DNA of 64,000 bases from Lysinibacillus sp. FSL K6-0232 (GCF_038008325.1 NZ_JBBOYW010000001.1:3069501-3133500); one strand, 5' to 3'. Shown: positions 8,578 to 16,490, counted from the first letter of the stretch. Notes: generated by a model not told the origin, from the sequence alone. Translations and numbers: made by a program.

Positions 8578-8907
8578 TTAAAACATTCGGTATCCATTTT
8601 TTCGTAAATAAATCATCACAATCCCCGCCACAATAGCACCTGCAAAACCGCCTGATAAAATAGCAATATCAACAAATTGAAGTGCCTGCAACTTATCCAT
8701 TAACGCAGGAAAGGCAGAGCCTGGATTGAAAATATAATCGAAAAAGCTTACTTCATCCACAATAAAAATCACAACAATTGGATACACAATTGCCATTAAC
8801 CATGTCATGCGTAATAGCATATTTAGCAAAAAGCCGATACCAAAAAACATCACAAAAAACAGCAAAATAGAAATGATTAGCTGGACTAATGAAACTGGAC
8901 CTTCCAT
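8578..8907 (-). CDS. yuiB: YuiB-like putative membrane protein
   Basis: 109-residue protein with three hydrophobic segments: about 9-30 (IISILLFFVMFFGIGFLLN), 37-55 (MAIVYPIVVIFIVDEVSFF) and 80-100 (ILSGGFAGAIVAGIVMIYL), ending in a short basic tail. It matches what I remember of B. subtilis YuiB, which lies in the same neighbourhood (pepA/yuiD). Function is not established. Ribosome site GGAGGT, nine bases from the ATG. Confidence 0.8.
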   Translation of the reverse strand: MEGPVSLVQLIISILLFFVMFFGIGFLLNMLLRMTWLMAIVYPIVVIFIVDEVSFFDYIFNPGSAFPALMDKLQALQFVDIAILSGGFAGAIVAGIVMIYLRKNGYRMF

Positions 8908-9073
8908 GTATGTATAACCTCCGTTTTCCTCTCATTAGTTTACATGATTACAACAATGCTTTCAATGAACACAGCCCTGTTTTCGCCTGTTCGACATATT
9001 TAACAGCCTAAGTATTGTCTTCCCATAAGAAAAGTTCTTGCTATCATAAAAAAACTATTGAAGATAACCATAT

Positions 9074-9087
9074 ATCTTCAATAGTTT
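9074..9087. repeat. direct repeat flanking element A, left copy
   Basis: ATCTTCAATAGTTT, also present at 9652-9665. This copy is the right arm of an intact hairpin (9052-9087) that, read on the minus strand, is a terminator ending in TTTTTTT. Confidence 0.8.
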
Positions 9088-9089
9088 CA

Positions 9090-9137
9090 GACTGTAGACA
9101 AACTCAATAAATTTTGAGTTTGCCTACAGTCTTTTTT
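9090..9137 (+). terminator. inward-reading terminator at the left end of element A
   Basis: 18-bp stem with one mismatch: GACTGTAGACAAACTCAA pairs with TTGAGTTTGCCTACAGTC, followed by TTTTTTC. It overlaps the terminal inverted repeat and would stop plus-strand transcripts entering the element. Confidence 0.75.
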
Positions 9138-9355
9138 CTTTTACAATAAAATAAAGGTAAGCCGTTGATTGCCACTACGGGCGGACGCTTTCCGCGGGCG
9201 GGGTCGAGCTGCTTCCCTCGCTTCGCTCAGTCCAGGATCTCGACTTTCCCGCTTTTCCCGCAGGAGTCGCCGCCCTTCGTTCCAATCAACTTCTACATAA
9301 AGAACGCCTTATGCATATGTTGATAAAAAGTAAATTTTTGGGATGATCACCCCTG

Positions 9356-9570
9356 ATGACAAAGCATCAAATTCATGAACCTGAACAAGTAGAAATGCTA
9401 ACGATTTTTCCCAAGACCATTTAGTATGAAAATTAGAGGCTACTATTGATTTTTCATCTAACCATTAGTAGGAAATCTCTATTCATTACAAAAGAAATGA
9501 TGCATCATGAACTCCTCCATGCAGACCCTCTATTTATTGATGCTACACAAAGAAATTTTTCTACAAGCAT
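9356..9570 (+). pseudogene. broken transposase relic (IS1182-like) inside element A
   Basis: ATG at 9356 opens MTKHQIHEPEQVEMLTI and stops after 22 codons. Shifting frame, the peptides FSQDHLV, KLEATIDFS, PLVGNLYS and ADPLFIDATQ follow in order. This order resembles the N-terminal part of IS1182-family transposases as I remember them, with frameshifts, stops and deletions. Copy B carries the same damage. Family assignment is by memory and should be treated as tentative. Confidence 0.5.
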
Positions 9571-9599
9571 GTATATATTAAAAATAAACACTATAGAAG

Positions 9600-9645
9600 A
9601 AAAAATGGCAAAAGGAATCGAGAAGTTCACGCTCGATTCCTTTTG
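9600..9645 (-). terminator. inward-reading terminator at the right end of element A
   Basis: Perfect 14-bp stem CAAAAGGAATCGAG / CTCGATTCCTTTTG (9609-9622 with 9632-9645), followed on the minus strand by CCATTTTTTC. It would stop cstA transcripts entering the element, replacing the interrupted host terminator. Confidence 0.8.
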
Positions 9646-9651
9646 TCTACA

Positions 9652-9665
9652 ATCTTCAATAGTTT
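9652..9665. repeat. direct repeat flanking element A, right copy
   Basis: ATCTTCAATAGTTT, identical to 9074-9087. It lies a few bases past the cstA stop codon; this copy is only one arm of the former terminator. Confidence 0.8.
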
Positions 9666-9671
9666 TATAGA

Positions 9672-11465
9672 TTATGAAGCTGATTGCGATAATAGAAATC
9701 TTGGTGATTTCCAAAGCTGTGCCCACTTTTTAAAGGCTGTAATAACAATAATTAAGCCTAATAACAACATAATAACGGATAATATACCATTTAACATATT
9801 GAAACCAGCAGCGTCTGGGTTCCAATATACATTTTTAATCATCCAATAGCCTGCAACATTAACTGTGATGTATAGATAGGCTAATGGAATAAAGCAAGTT
9901 AACGCATAGACTCGCTTGTCTGCAACCCTTAATACCATTGTCACACCACATACTAAACCAATGGCTGCCATTAGCTGATTGGACACACCGAATAATACCC
10001 AAATCGAGCTAATATCCCCTGAGTACAATAAATAACCCCACATAAAGCAAGCGAGTGCACTTGCAAAAATTGTACCTGGTATCCAATTTGTACGCTTCAA
10101 TGGCTTATAGACATTGCCACCAAAATCTTGAATTAAATAACGCGCTACTCGTGTTCCTGCATCAATAGCTGTTAAAATGAACACAGCCTCAAACATAATG
10201 ACAAATTGATAGAAATAAGACGATAATTCCGCAAACCAAGGAATACCTGTAAAAATATCAGTCATCCCAACGGCTAATGTTACAGCACCACCTGTTCGCC
10301 CTTCCAAATCCATGCCAATGCTTTGCGATAACGCTTGTAAATGAACAGGTTCCATTCCTAATGTTGCAAAGACAGCAGGTGCTGAGTTAATCGCAAAATA
10401 GTCTGCTGGATGAAGAGCTGTTGCAGCAATTAAAGCCATTATACCTACTAAACACTCTACTAGCATCGCGCCAAAACCAACAATACGAATATCTTCCCAA
10501 CGATCAATCATTTTAGGCGTAGTTCCCGACCCTACAAATGCATGGAATCCTGAAATAGCACCGCAGGCAATTGTAATTGATACAAATGGCCATACAGGAC
10601 CTGCTATAACTGGTCCACCACCATGAATAAATTCTGTAAATGGCGGGAATTGAATCGCTGGGTTGACGAAAAATACCCCAATAATTAATGCAATAAATAC
10701 GCCAATTTTCATAAAGCTACTTAAATAATCACGAGGCGCTAATAGTAGCCATACAGGTAATGCAGCAGCAAAAAACGCATAAATAGGTAAAATAATTGCT
10801 AATGTATCACGATCTAACGTTAAAAAATCGCCAAATGCTGTGCCCTGAATAAGTGGTCCAATAAACACGCCAATCATTAACAATATAAAGCCTACTGTAG
10901 ATGTAACAATTAAATTGCCTGTTTTTCGATAGGCAATTCCTACAAGCATGGCAATCGGAATCGTAATCCCTACCGCAAATGTTCCCCATGGATTTCGTTC
11001 TAAAGCTCCTAGCACTACCATTGATAGCCCTGCCATTGTAATGGTAATAATAAACAGCATCGCAAGTCCAGTACAAAAACCAGCAACAGGACCAAGCTCT
11101 TCCTTCATCACTTCTGATAATGACTTACCACCATGACGCATAGAGGCAAATAGCACAACTGCATCATGTACAGCCCCGCCAATAACAGCGCCGATTAGTA
11201 GCCAAAGAAGTCCTGGGAGATAACCAAATTGTGCAGCTAAAATAGGTCCAACTAAAGGTCCTGCTGCGGCAATGGCTGCAAAATGATGCCCAAAGGTTAC
11301 CCATTTATTCGTTGGAACATAGTCTTTACCATCTTCCAAAGCGTGCGCTGGCGTGGGTATATCATCCTTAATTTTTAACACCTTTTTTGTAAAGAAGATA
11401 CCATACAAGCGATAGCTAATCATCAATATACACATTGAGCCTATCACAATTGTAATTGCATTCAT
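9672..11465 (-). CDS. cstA: CstA-family carbon-starvation/pyruvate transporter
   Basis: Polytopic membrane carrier of the CstA/BtsT family, whose characterised members take up pyruvate (and peptides by older reports). 597 residues, the short Firmicute form. Conserved blocks: GHHFAAIAAAGPLVGPILAAQFGYLPGLLW near 50, then GAVHDAVVLFASMRHGGKSLSE, and about 15 hydrophobic segments. I chose ATG 11465, seven bases after AAGGGG, over an upstream extension. Its gene lies 120 bases after lytT on the same strand, with a candidate LytT site in the gap. Its own terminator is split by element A. Confidence 0.92.
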   Translation of the reverse strand: MNAITIVIGSMCILMISYRLYGIFFTKKVLKIKDDIPTPAHALEDGKDYVPTNKWVTFGHHFAAIAAAGPLVGPILAAQFGYLPGLLWLLIGAVIGGAVHDAVVLFASMRHGGKSLSEVMKEELGPVAGFCTGLAMLFIITITMAGLSMVVLGALERNPWGTFAVGITIPIAMLVGIAYRKTGNLIVTSTVGFILLMIGVFIGPLIQGTAFGDFLTLDRDTLAIILPIYAFFAAALPVWLLLAPRDYLSSFMKIGVFIALIIGVFFVNPAIQFPPFTEFIHGGGPVIAGPVWPFVSITIACGAISGFHAFVGSGTTPKMIDRWEDIRIVGFGAMLVECLVGIMALIAATALHPADYFAINSAPAVFATLGMEPVHLQALSQSIGMDLEGRTGGAVTLAVGMTDIFTGIPWFAELSSYFYQFVIMFEAVFILTAIDAGTRVARYLIQDFGGNVYKPLKRTNWIPGTIFASALACFMWGYLLYSGDISSIWVLFGVSNQLMAAIGLVCGVTMVLRVADKRVYALTCFIPLAYLYITVNVAGYWMIKNVYWNPDAAGFNMLNGILSVIMLLLGLIIVITAFKKWAQLWKSPRFLLSQSAS

Positions 11466-11543
11466 GTAAACACCCCTTTTTGCTTTTTCCACATCATAGC
11501 AAATGAATCTACTAATTATTCGTAAAATTAACTAAAATGTCAG

Positions 11544-11579
11544 AAATTTAAGCTGAAAGGTTATATTTTACTGTTGAAA
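11544..11579. promoter_or_regulatory. direct repeats spaced 21 bp: candidate LytTR operator for cstA
   Basis: AAATTTAAGCTGAAA (11544-11558) and ATTTTACTGTTGAAA (11565-11579) share 10 of 15 bases and are offset by exactly 21 bp. LytTR-domain regulators are known to bind paired direct repeats about two helical turns apart upstream of the target promoter. The site lies about 80-115 bases upstream of the cstA start. Assignment is inference. Confidence 0.45.
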
Positions 11580-11584
11580 TGCAA

Positions 11585-12328
11585 CTATTTTGATAAATCA
11601 AAGATTTTCCTTACATCCTTCATATATAATCTACTTACAGGAATTGATTGCCTATTATGCAAAATTAAATTATATTTCGAATTGCTCCAAGGCTCCAGCT
11701 CCACAATATGCTCTAAATTCACAATATACGCACGATGAACACGTACAAAGCCTTTTAAAGCAAGCTTTTTTTCCAATGCTGCCAACGACTCTGAAGCAAA
11801 AAATCTTCCTTGCTCTGTCACAATAATTGTTCTACTATCCTCAGATGTACAATATAAAATATCCTGTATTTTAATTAATAAAATTCGATCATTGGCAAAA
11901 GCTGTTAGTTTATCTAGCTTGTCTAGCTGCGAATACTTTAATTCTTCGATTGTTTTTGCCTGTGCTGCTCTTTTTTTCGCTACTAATTTTTCAACGGCTG
12001 TTTGAACCCGCTGTGCTTCAAATGGTTTTAAAATATAATCAAAAGCATTCACTTCAAATGCCTGCAGTGCATACTCGTCATAAGCCGTGGCAAAAATAAT
12101 TTCTGGCCTCTGTGTATTTAACATTAGCTCCTTTGCTAAATCGACTCCATTACTTCCACCTAATTCAATATCTAAAAATATACAATCCACTTCAACAAAT
12201 TTAAACTCTTGGCAAAGCTCCTCTAATCCCTCAGACTCACCACAAACTGTCACTAACCCTGTTTGCTCTAATAAATAACGTAGTTCAGCTCGTGCTAATG
12301 GTTCATCATCAACAATATAAACATTCAA
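11585..12328 (-). CDS. lytT: LytTR-family response regulator
   Basis: Receiver domain (1-120) with acidic pocket IVDDEPLARAEL, phospho-acceptor Asp in CIFLDIELGGSNG and switch Lys in FDYILKPFEA. The LytTR DNA-binding domain (about 145-245) shows FVRVHRAYIVNLEHI and the terminal PVSRLYMKDVRKIF. 247 residues. It lies six bases after the kinase gene and directly upstream of cstA, the arrangement seen for pyruvate-sensing LytST/BtsSR-type systems. The symbol is by family; the B. subtilis orthologue relationship was not tested. Confidence 0.93.
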   Translation of the reverse strand: MNVYIVDDEPLARAELRYLLEQTGLVTVCGESEGLEELCQEFKFVEVDCIFLDIELGGSNGVDLAKELMLNTQRPEIIFATAYDEYALQAFEVNAFDYILKPFEAQRVQTAVEKLVAKKRAAQAKTIEELKYSQLDKLDKLTAFANDRILLIKIQDILYCTSEDSRTIIVTEQGRFFASESLAALEKKLALKGFVRVHRAYIVNLEHIVELEPWSNSKYNLILHNRQSIPVSRLYMKDVRKIFDLSK

Positions 12329-12334
12329 TTTGTT

Positions 12335-14089
12335 CTACTCCCATCTCGTTGCCTTTAATGGCAATTGAATCATAATTTTTGTACCTACATCCAATGTACT
12401 TGATATATGAAAATCAGCCTCTGAGCCATAAATTTCATGGATACGCTGATAAATATTCCATAAAGCTGTTCCTGTCCCTTGATCTGATTGCATAATACGT
12501 TTCCCAAGCTGTTTCACTTGCTCTTTTCTCATGCCACAGCCATTATCCTCTGTTAGCAATAATAATTTATCGTTCACGCGCTGTACCTTGACATAAATTT
12601 TGCCTTCCTTACGATTTTTGAAAGCATGAAAAATAGCATTTTCAACAAGTGGCTGTAAAGTAAATGGAGGAATCTGAATATCAAACAATGATTCATCCAG
12701 CATAAATTCAACCTTATATCGATTTGGAAATCTCGTTTGTTCAATCGCTAAATAAGCTTCAACATGGTCAATTTCATTTTTTAATGGAATTAACATTTGC
12801 CGTGCACCCTGTAAATTACTTCTAAAAAATGTACTAAGCTTAATTAATAAAGCTCTTGCCTCATCAGCATCTGTGCGAATCAAGCTTGAAATGGTATTAA
12901 GACTATTAAAAAAGAAATGCGGATGCACTTGTGCTTGCAATGCCTTAATTTCTGCATCTTTTAATAATTTCCTCTGCTGCTCAATTTCTGCATACTCAAG
13001 CTGGGAGGAAAAAAGTTTGCTTAAGCCCTCCGCAAGCTCCTTTTTCACCCCTGTTAAAGAATCTTCTTTGGTGAAATAAAGCTTTAAGCTTCCAACCGTC
13101 CGATGTTGCACTTTTAAAGGAAGGACAATTGCTGCGCATAACGGACAATCCTTATGGGGGCATTGAATCTCCTTTGCAGACGTAGCCATTAAAATTTTTC
13201 CTTCCTCCAATACCCGCTTCGTCAAAGCCGTCATAATTCCTCGATGAATTAAATGATGATCCTCACCAACCCCGACATGAGCCAAGATACCATTTCTATC
13301 AGTAATGGCAACAGCATCTACCTTTATTTCTCTTTTAATAATTTCTGCAACGGTTTGGCATGATTCCTCATTTAAGCCTTTGCGAAAATGCTCAATCGTT
13401 TGCTGAGCAATTGAAAAGGCTTGATGTGTTTGCAATGCCTTTGTTCGTTCCTCTTCATCAATAAACATTTTAATAATGATAAAAAATAAAAATATTCCAA
13501 AGGCATTCATCATAATCATTGGCATTGCAATTAACGATACTAACTGCAGTGCTTGTTCAAATGGCTTAGCAACCAACAATATTACGACCATTTGCACCGT
13601 TTCTGCACAAATGCCAATCATAACAGCCTTCTTATAGGAAAATGTTTGTCGTATTTTAAAACGTTTACTAAGCACACCTGTAATAATTCCTGCAAGAATT
13701 GTAGAAATACCGCAGGCAATTGCTGTAAAGCCCCCAAGTGTAATACGGTGAATGCCTGCAATAATGCCTACGCAAACACCAACAAACGGTCCACCAAAAA
13801 TACCTGCAATGGCTACCCCAATTAATCTTGTATTGGCAATGGCTTCCTCTGCATTGATCGTACTATGTACCATCTGATTTAATGGATGAATTGTGCCACT
13901 TTCAATTTTAATACCTGTATAGCTGCTGATAATACATACACCACTGAAAATAATAATAAGCCATATTCTCTCTTTTATTCCTTGCTCATGAAACAGCTTC
14001 TCTCGAAAAAGCTTCCATCGTGACATTAAAAAGGCAAACACAATGATTAGCCCGACTCGCTCTAGCATAAATAAAAATAGCTCCATCAT
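12335..14089 (-). CDS. lytS: LytS-type sensor histidine kinase
   Basis: Membrane sensor kinase partner of the LytTR regulator. Domains: 5TM receptor (1-190, with NTRLIGVAIAGIFGGPFVG), GAF (about 215-350, containing the cysteine cluster CPHKDCPLC), a HisKA_7TM-type phospho-acceptor (ALQAQVHPHFFFNSLNTIS) and HATPase with ENAIFHAFKNR and EDNGCGM. 584 residues from ATG 14089, six bases after AGGAGG; the longer TTG reading places the ribosome site inside the gene. In related systems the signal is extracellular pyruvate; here that is inferred from the cstA neighbour. Confidence 0.94.
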   Translation of the reverse strand: MMELFLFMLERVGLIIVFAFLMSRWKLFREKLFHEQGIKERIWLIIIFSGVCIISSYTGIKIESGTIHPLNQMVHSTINAEEAIANTRLIGVAIAGIFGGPFVGVCVGIIAGIHRITLGGFTAIACGISTILAGIITGVLSKRFKIRQTFSYKKAVMIGICAETVQMVVILLVAKPFEQALQLVSLIAMPMIMMNAFGIFLFFIIIKMFIDEEERTKALQTHQAFSIAQQTIEHFRKGLNEESCQTVAEIIKREIKVDAVAITDRNGILAHVGVGEDHHLIHRGIMTALTKRVLEEGKILMATSAKEIQCPHKDCPLCAAIVLPLKVQHRTVGSLKLYFTKEDSLTGVKKELAEGLSKLFSSQLEYAEIEQQRKLLKDAEIKALQAQVHPHFFFNSLNTISSLIRTDADEARALLIKLSTFFRSNLQGARQMLIPLKNEIDHVEAYLAIEQTRFPNRYKVEFMLDESLFDIQIPPFTLQPLVENAIFHAFKNRKEGKIYVKVQRVNDKLLLLTEDNGCGMRKEQVKQLGKRIMQSDQGTGTALWNIYQRIHEIYGSEADFHISSTLDVGTKIMIQLPLKATRWE

Positions 14090-14110
14090 TGTTTTCCTCC
14101 TGAAATCCAA

Positions 14111-14608
14111 TTACTTTTTAAAGAATAAGCGATAGGAAGTATAGCCAAAAATATCACCTGGATTGATCCCTTCTATCGCCTCTAATTGGTGCTTTTCAAA
14201 TTGGTTGGACGCCATCTCCTTTAACATAACAGATGTCATTTCATCCTGTACTAGCTCCTGTGGATATAACCATTTGGCTTCTAATATTTCATTTTCCTGA
14301 ACCATTATTTGCTGCTGCTCATCTTGCATATGGCAATAAAAAATAGCCATATTATCGCTAATTTCATCACGAATAACCCCTGTGCGAAAGCCGATTAATC
14401 CCGATACTTTACAGTCAATTCCCGTTTCTTCCTTTATTTCACGCATAACCGCCTCATCGACAGTTTCACCTGCTTGTACAAAACCTGCTGGCAATGACCA
14501 ACGCCCTTTTAAGCCACTATACGCTTTTTTCACCACTAGCCACTGTCCACGCTGATTTACCGTCACACCTGATACACCTAGCCAAATTTTCCCTCGATCT
14601 TTTCTCAT
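14111..14608 (-). CDS. Nudix hydrolase
   Basis: Nudix box GFVQAGETVDEAVMREIKEETGI (about 45-67) is complete, so it is likely an active pyrophosphohydrolase on an unknown nucleoside-diphosphate derivative. N-terminal strand GVTVNQRGQWLVVKK and YSGLKGRWSLPAG precede the box. 165 residues from ATG 14608; a GTG nine bases upstream lies within the AGAGGTGA ribosome site. It ends 21 bases before lytS and probably forms one transcript with lytS-lytT. Substrate not predictable. Confidence 0.9.
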   Translation of the reverse strand: MRKDRGKIWLGVSGVTVNQRGQWLVVKKAYSGLKGRWSLPAGFVQAGETVDEAVMREIKEETGIDCKVSGLIGFRTGVIRDEISDNMAIFYCHMQDEQQQIMVQENEILEAKWLYPQELVQDEMTSVMLKEMASNQFEKHQLEAIEGINPGDIFGYTSYRLFFKK

Positions 14609-14668
14609 AGCTCTCACCTCTGTATAGCTATTATACCTGCTTACTTTTAGTCGCGTGAATACTCAATG

Positions 14669-14713
14669 GAAAAAGGAACTGCTTCAAAAGTTCTTTGAAA
14701 CAGCTCCTTTTTC
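14669..14713. other. orphan terminator-like hairpin between divergent genes
   Basis: GAAAAAGGA...TTCAAA paired with TTTGAA...CTCCTTTTTC, with internal mismatches. It looks like a bidirectional terminator but stands between the divergent Nudix and small-protein genes, with no gene ending into it. It may be a leftover of a lost gene or an attenuator-like structure. Confidence 0.5.
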
Positions 14714-14901
14714 TATACCATCATTAAAAGTTGAACTGACCTCTAATTGCTGATCATCAGAATATCCTATAAGTATCACAATCCCAAAAATATATCTCCT
14801 TACTCTACAAATTCGTTATAAGTGGTAGAAATACCTTTTAAAGTTATAAAGAAGCATTATAGGGGAATAAATTTATAAAAAGATAGAATGGAGTTGATTG
14901 T

Positions 14902-15018
14902 ATGAATCGTAAAGAACCGTTTGATGACGGCAATGACTTTTTAAAGCAGCATATAGGTATGCCAGACCAAGTCGATATTAAAAAGACTCCAACACCAGTG
15001 GAAATAATTAGTATTTAA
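14902..15018 (+). CDS. 38-residue acidic/basic small protein, unknown
   Basis: ATG follows GGAG at eight bases. The peptide starts MNRKEPFDDGNDFLKQHIGM and continues with charged, proline-containing residues (KKTPTPVEIISI). Its stop overlaps the ATG of an 18-codon hydrophobic frame (TAATG). The pair lies alone between divergent promoters and a strong hairpin, supporting a small transcription unit. I do not recognise it. Confidence 0.5.
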   Translation: MNRKEPFDDGNDFLKQHIGMPDQVDIKKTPTPVEIISI

Positions 15019-15074
15019 TGATTGGGGGAATTTGCTTATTTATCTTGTTGTTAATAGTAGCATTTTTTATATAA
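15018..15074 (+). CDS. 18-residue hydrophobic peptide, coupled to the preceding frame
   Basis: MIGGICLFILLLIVAFFI, one membrane span with no charges. Its ATG overlaps the preceding stop codon, so it could be translated by re-initiation or reached by a -1 frameshift that would append a membrane anchor to the 38-residue protein. Coding status uncertain. Confidence 0.35.
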   Translation: MIGGICLFILLLIVAFFI

Positions 15075-15083
15075 CATTTATAA

Positions 15084-15119
15084 AAGCCTCTTTGATATAG
15101 CTACAAATCAAAGAGGCTT
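15084..15119. terminator. bidirectional hairpin between the mini-genes and yutM
   Basis: Perfect 13-bp stem AAGCCTCTTTGAT / ATCAAAGAGGCTT. On the minus strand (from yutM) it is followed by TTTATAAA. Confidence 0.75.
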
Positions 15120-15237
15120 GGTATTTACAGTCCTAAATACGCTATTTAAGGGTTGTGTTTACATATTATCGGGATTGTGTACACACCTATGTTCATTGCA
15201 ATTTACAATCCTTCTTCAACATTTATATCACGTTTAA

Positions 15238-15612
15238 CTATTCACAAACCTCAGGCGTACCTTCACGTTTGGCTGTTTTAAATGACGTTCCACAGCCACA
15301 TGAAGCAATGGCATTTGGATTGTCAATGGTGAAGCCTCCACCCATCAGCGATTGTTTATAGTCAATTTTTGTTCCCATTAAAATCGGCGCATCTTCACGG
15401 GAAACAAGAATTGTTAAACCGTGTTGTACATCTTCAAAGTCGTCTTCCTTTTTCTCTTTATCAAAATGCATCCCATAAGAGAGCCCGCTGCAACCACCAC
15501 CATTTACAACTACACGTAAACAAGAACCTTGCTCCTCATTGTGCTCCATCATTTCTTGAATATGGAAGCCAGCAGCTTGTGTGATTTCAATTACTTGCTT
15601 TAAACTTGTCAT
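15238..15612 (-). CDS. yutM: A-type iron-sulfur carrier (HesB/IscA/ErpA family), YutM-like
   Basis: Accepts and delivers Fe-S clusters to apo-proteins. The three conserved cysteines are present: GGGCSGLSYGMHFD (near 40) and the C-terminal SCGCGTSF. 124 residues from ATG 15612, preceded by AAGGAAGGTG; the GTG nine bases upstream falls within that site. It has a free-standing position, divergent from the DUF2225 gene. It complements the sufCDSUB operon at 30.6-36 kb. Confidence 0.93.
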   Translation of the reverse strand: MTSLKQVIEITQAAGFHIQEMMEHNEEQGSCLRVVVNGGGCSGLSYGMHFDKEKKEDDFEDVQHGLTILVSREDAPILMGTKIDYKQSLMGGGFTIDNPNAIASCGCGTSFKTAKREGTPEVCE

Positions 15613-15797
15613 CCCAGTCACCTTCCTTCTTATGTATTATCATATCAATTTCAGCTATTATATGACAAACATTCAGCTTCAAATCAATTTCTCATTATAA
15701 TTCTTATATTTTTCACATATTTAGTATTTTTTATTCATGTTTCCATACAGGTCATTGGTATAATAGTTACAATGACTGCGATGGGGAGGCAATATCT

Positions 15798-16490
15798 ATG
15801 GAAATTTCACCGTATTATGAAAAACAAATTCAATGTTTAAACTGTAAAAAAGAATTTTCAACATTAAAAGTGCGCTCAAAATTTATTAAAGTAGATCATA
15901 CTGAAACGGACTTTCAGCCTATTTATGCAAACGATGTGAATGCTCTTTACTACAATGTTTTTGTTTGTGAGCATTGTGGCTTTTCTTTTACTGAAGACTT
16001 TAGCAAATATTTTGCGCCAGGTATTCAAGATGAAATTCGTACGCAAATTACCGAAAAATGGGTGCATCATGACTTCAAGGGAGAACGTACTATCTTCCAA
16101 GCTATTCAAGCCTATAAGCTCGCTTTTCTTTGTGGCACACTAAAAAAAGAAAAGAATGTCGCTATTGCTGGATTAGTTTTACGTCTTGCCTGGCTCTATC
16201 GTTCCCTCAGCAACAAAGGACAAGAGGAGCGATTTTTGAAACTAGCGCGCGATAAATACATGGACTCCTACTCCACAGAGGATTACAGCTCTACACAAAT
16301 GTCTACAGTGCGTATTATGTATATGATTGCCGAATTATCAAGACGTATTGGCGATATTGAAAATGCTACACGTTTCTTTTCAAGAGTTATTGAAAAACAA
16401 AGTGCTGGCGGTGAAGCAAAAATTATTGATATGGCAAAAGAGCAATGGGCAATTATACGGGAAGCGAAAAAGCAAACACCTGATGCATAA
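15798..16490 (+). CDS. DUF2225 protein with zinc-ribbon-like N-terminus
   Basis: 230 residues. Two CxxC pairs, CLNCKKEF (13-20) and CEHCGFSF (near 53), suggest a zinc ribbon. The rest is mostly helical and TPR-like (KLAFLCGTLKKEKNVAIAGLVLRLAWLYR ... ARFFSRVIEK region), fitting DUF2225 proteins of Firmicutes. No membrane span. Ribosome site GGGGAGG is seven bases from ATG. Biochemical role unknown; scaffold or RNA/protein binding would be guesses. Confidence 0.85.
   Translation: MEISPYYEKQIQCLNCKKEFSTLKVRSKFIKVDHTETDFQPIYANDVNALYYNVFVCEHCGFSFTEDFSKYFAPGIQDEIRTQITEKWVHHDFKGERTIFQAIQAYKLAFLCGTLKKEKNVAIAGLVLRLAWLYRSLSNKGQEERFLKLARDKYMDSYSTEDYSSTQMSTVRIMYMIAELSRRIGDIENATRFFSRVIEKQSAGGEAKIIDMAKEQWAIIREAKKQTPDA

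Larger units (their letters stand above)
9088..9651 (-). mobile_element. non-autonomous insertion element, copy A, inserted in the cstA terminator
   Basis: About 564 bp whose ends are CAGACTGTAGACAAA (left) and TTTGTCTACA (right, continuing ATCT into the direct repeat), i.e. terminal inverted repeats. It is flanked by 14-bp direct repeats made from one arm of the cstA terminator. A second copy, about 95% identical by eye and inverted, lies at 37306-37808. Inside are a GC-rich hairpin block (9165-9290), remnants of a transposase N-terminus (9356 onward), and hairpins at both ends. No intact gene, so it would need a transposase in trans. Confidence 0.82.

Noticed and set aside
9446-9726. Open frames on both strands inside and next to element A
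   Set aside because: They lie in the element's transposase relic and hairpins, lack ribosome sites and are broken by frameshifts; the region is explained as a mobile-element remnant.
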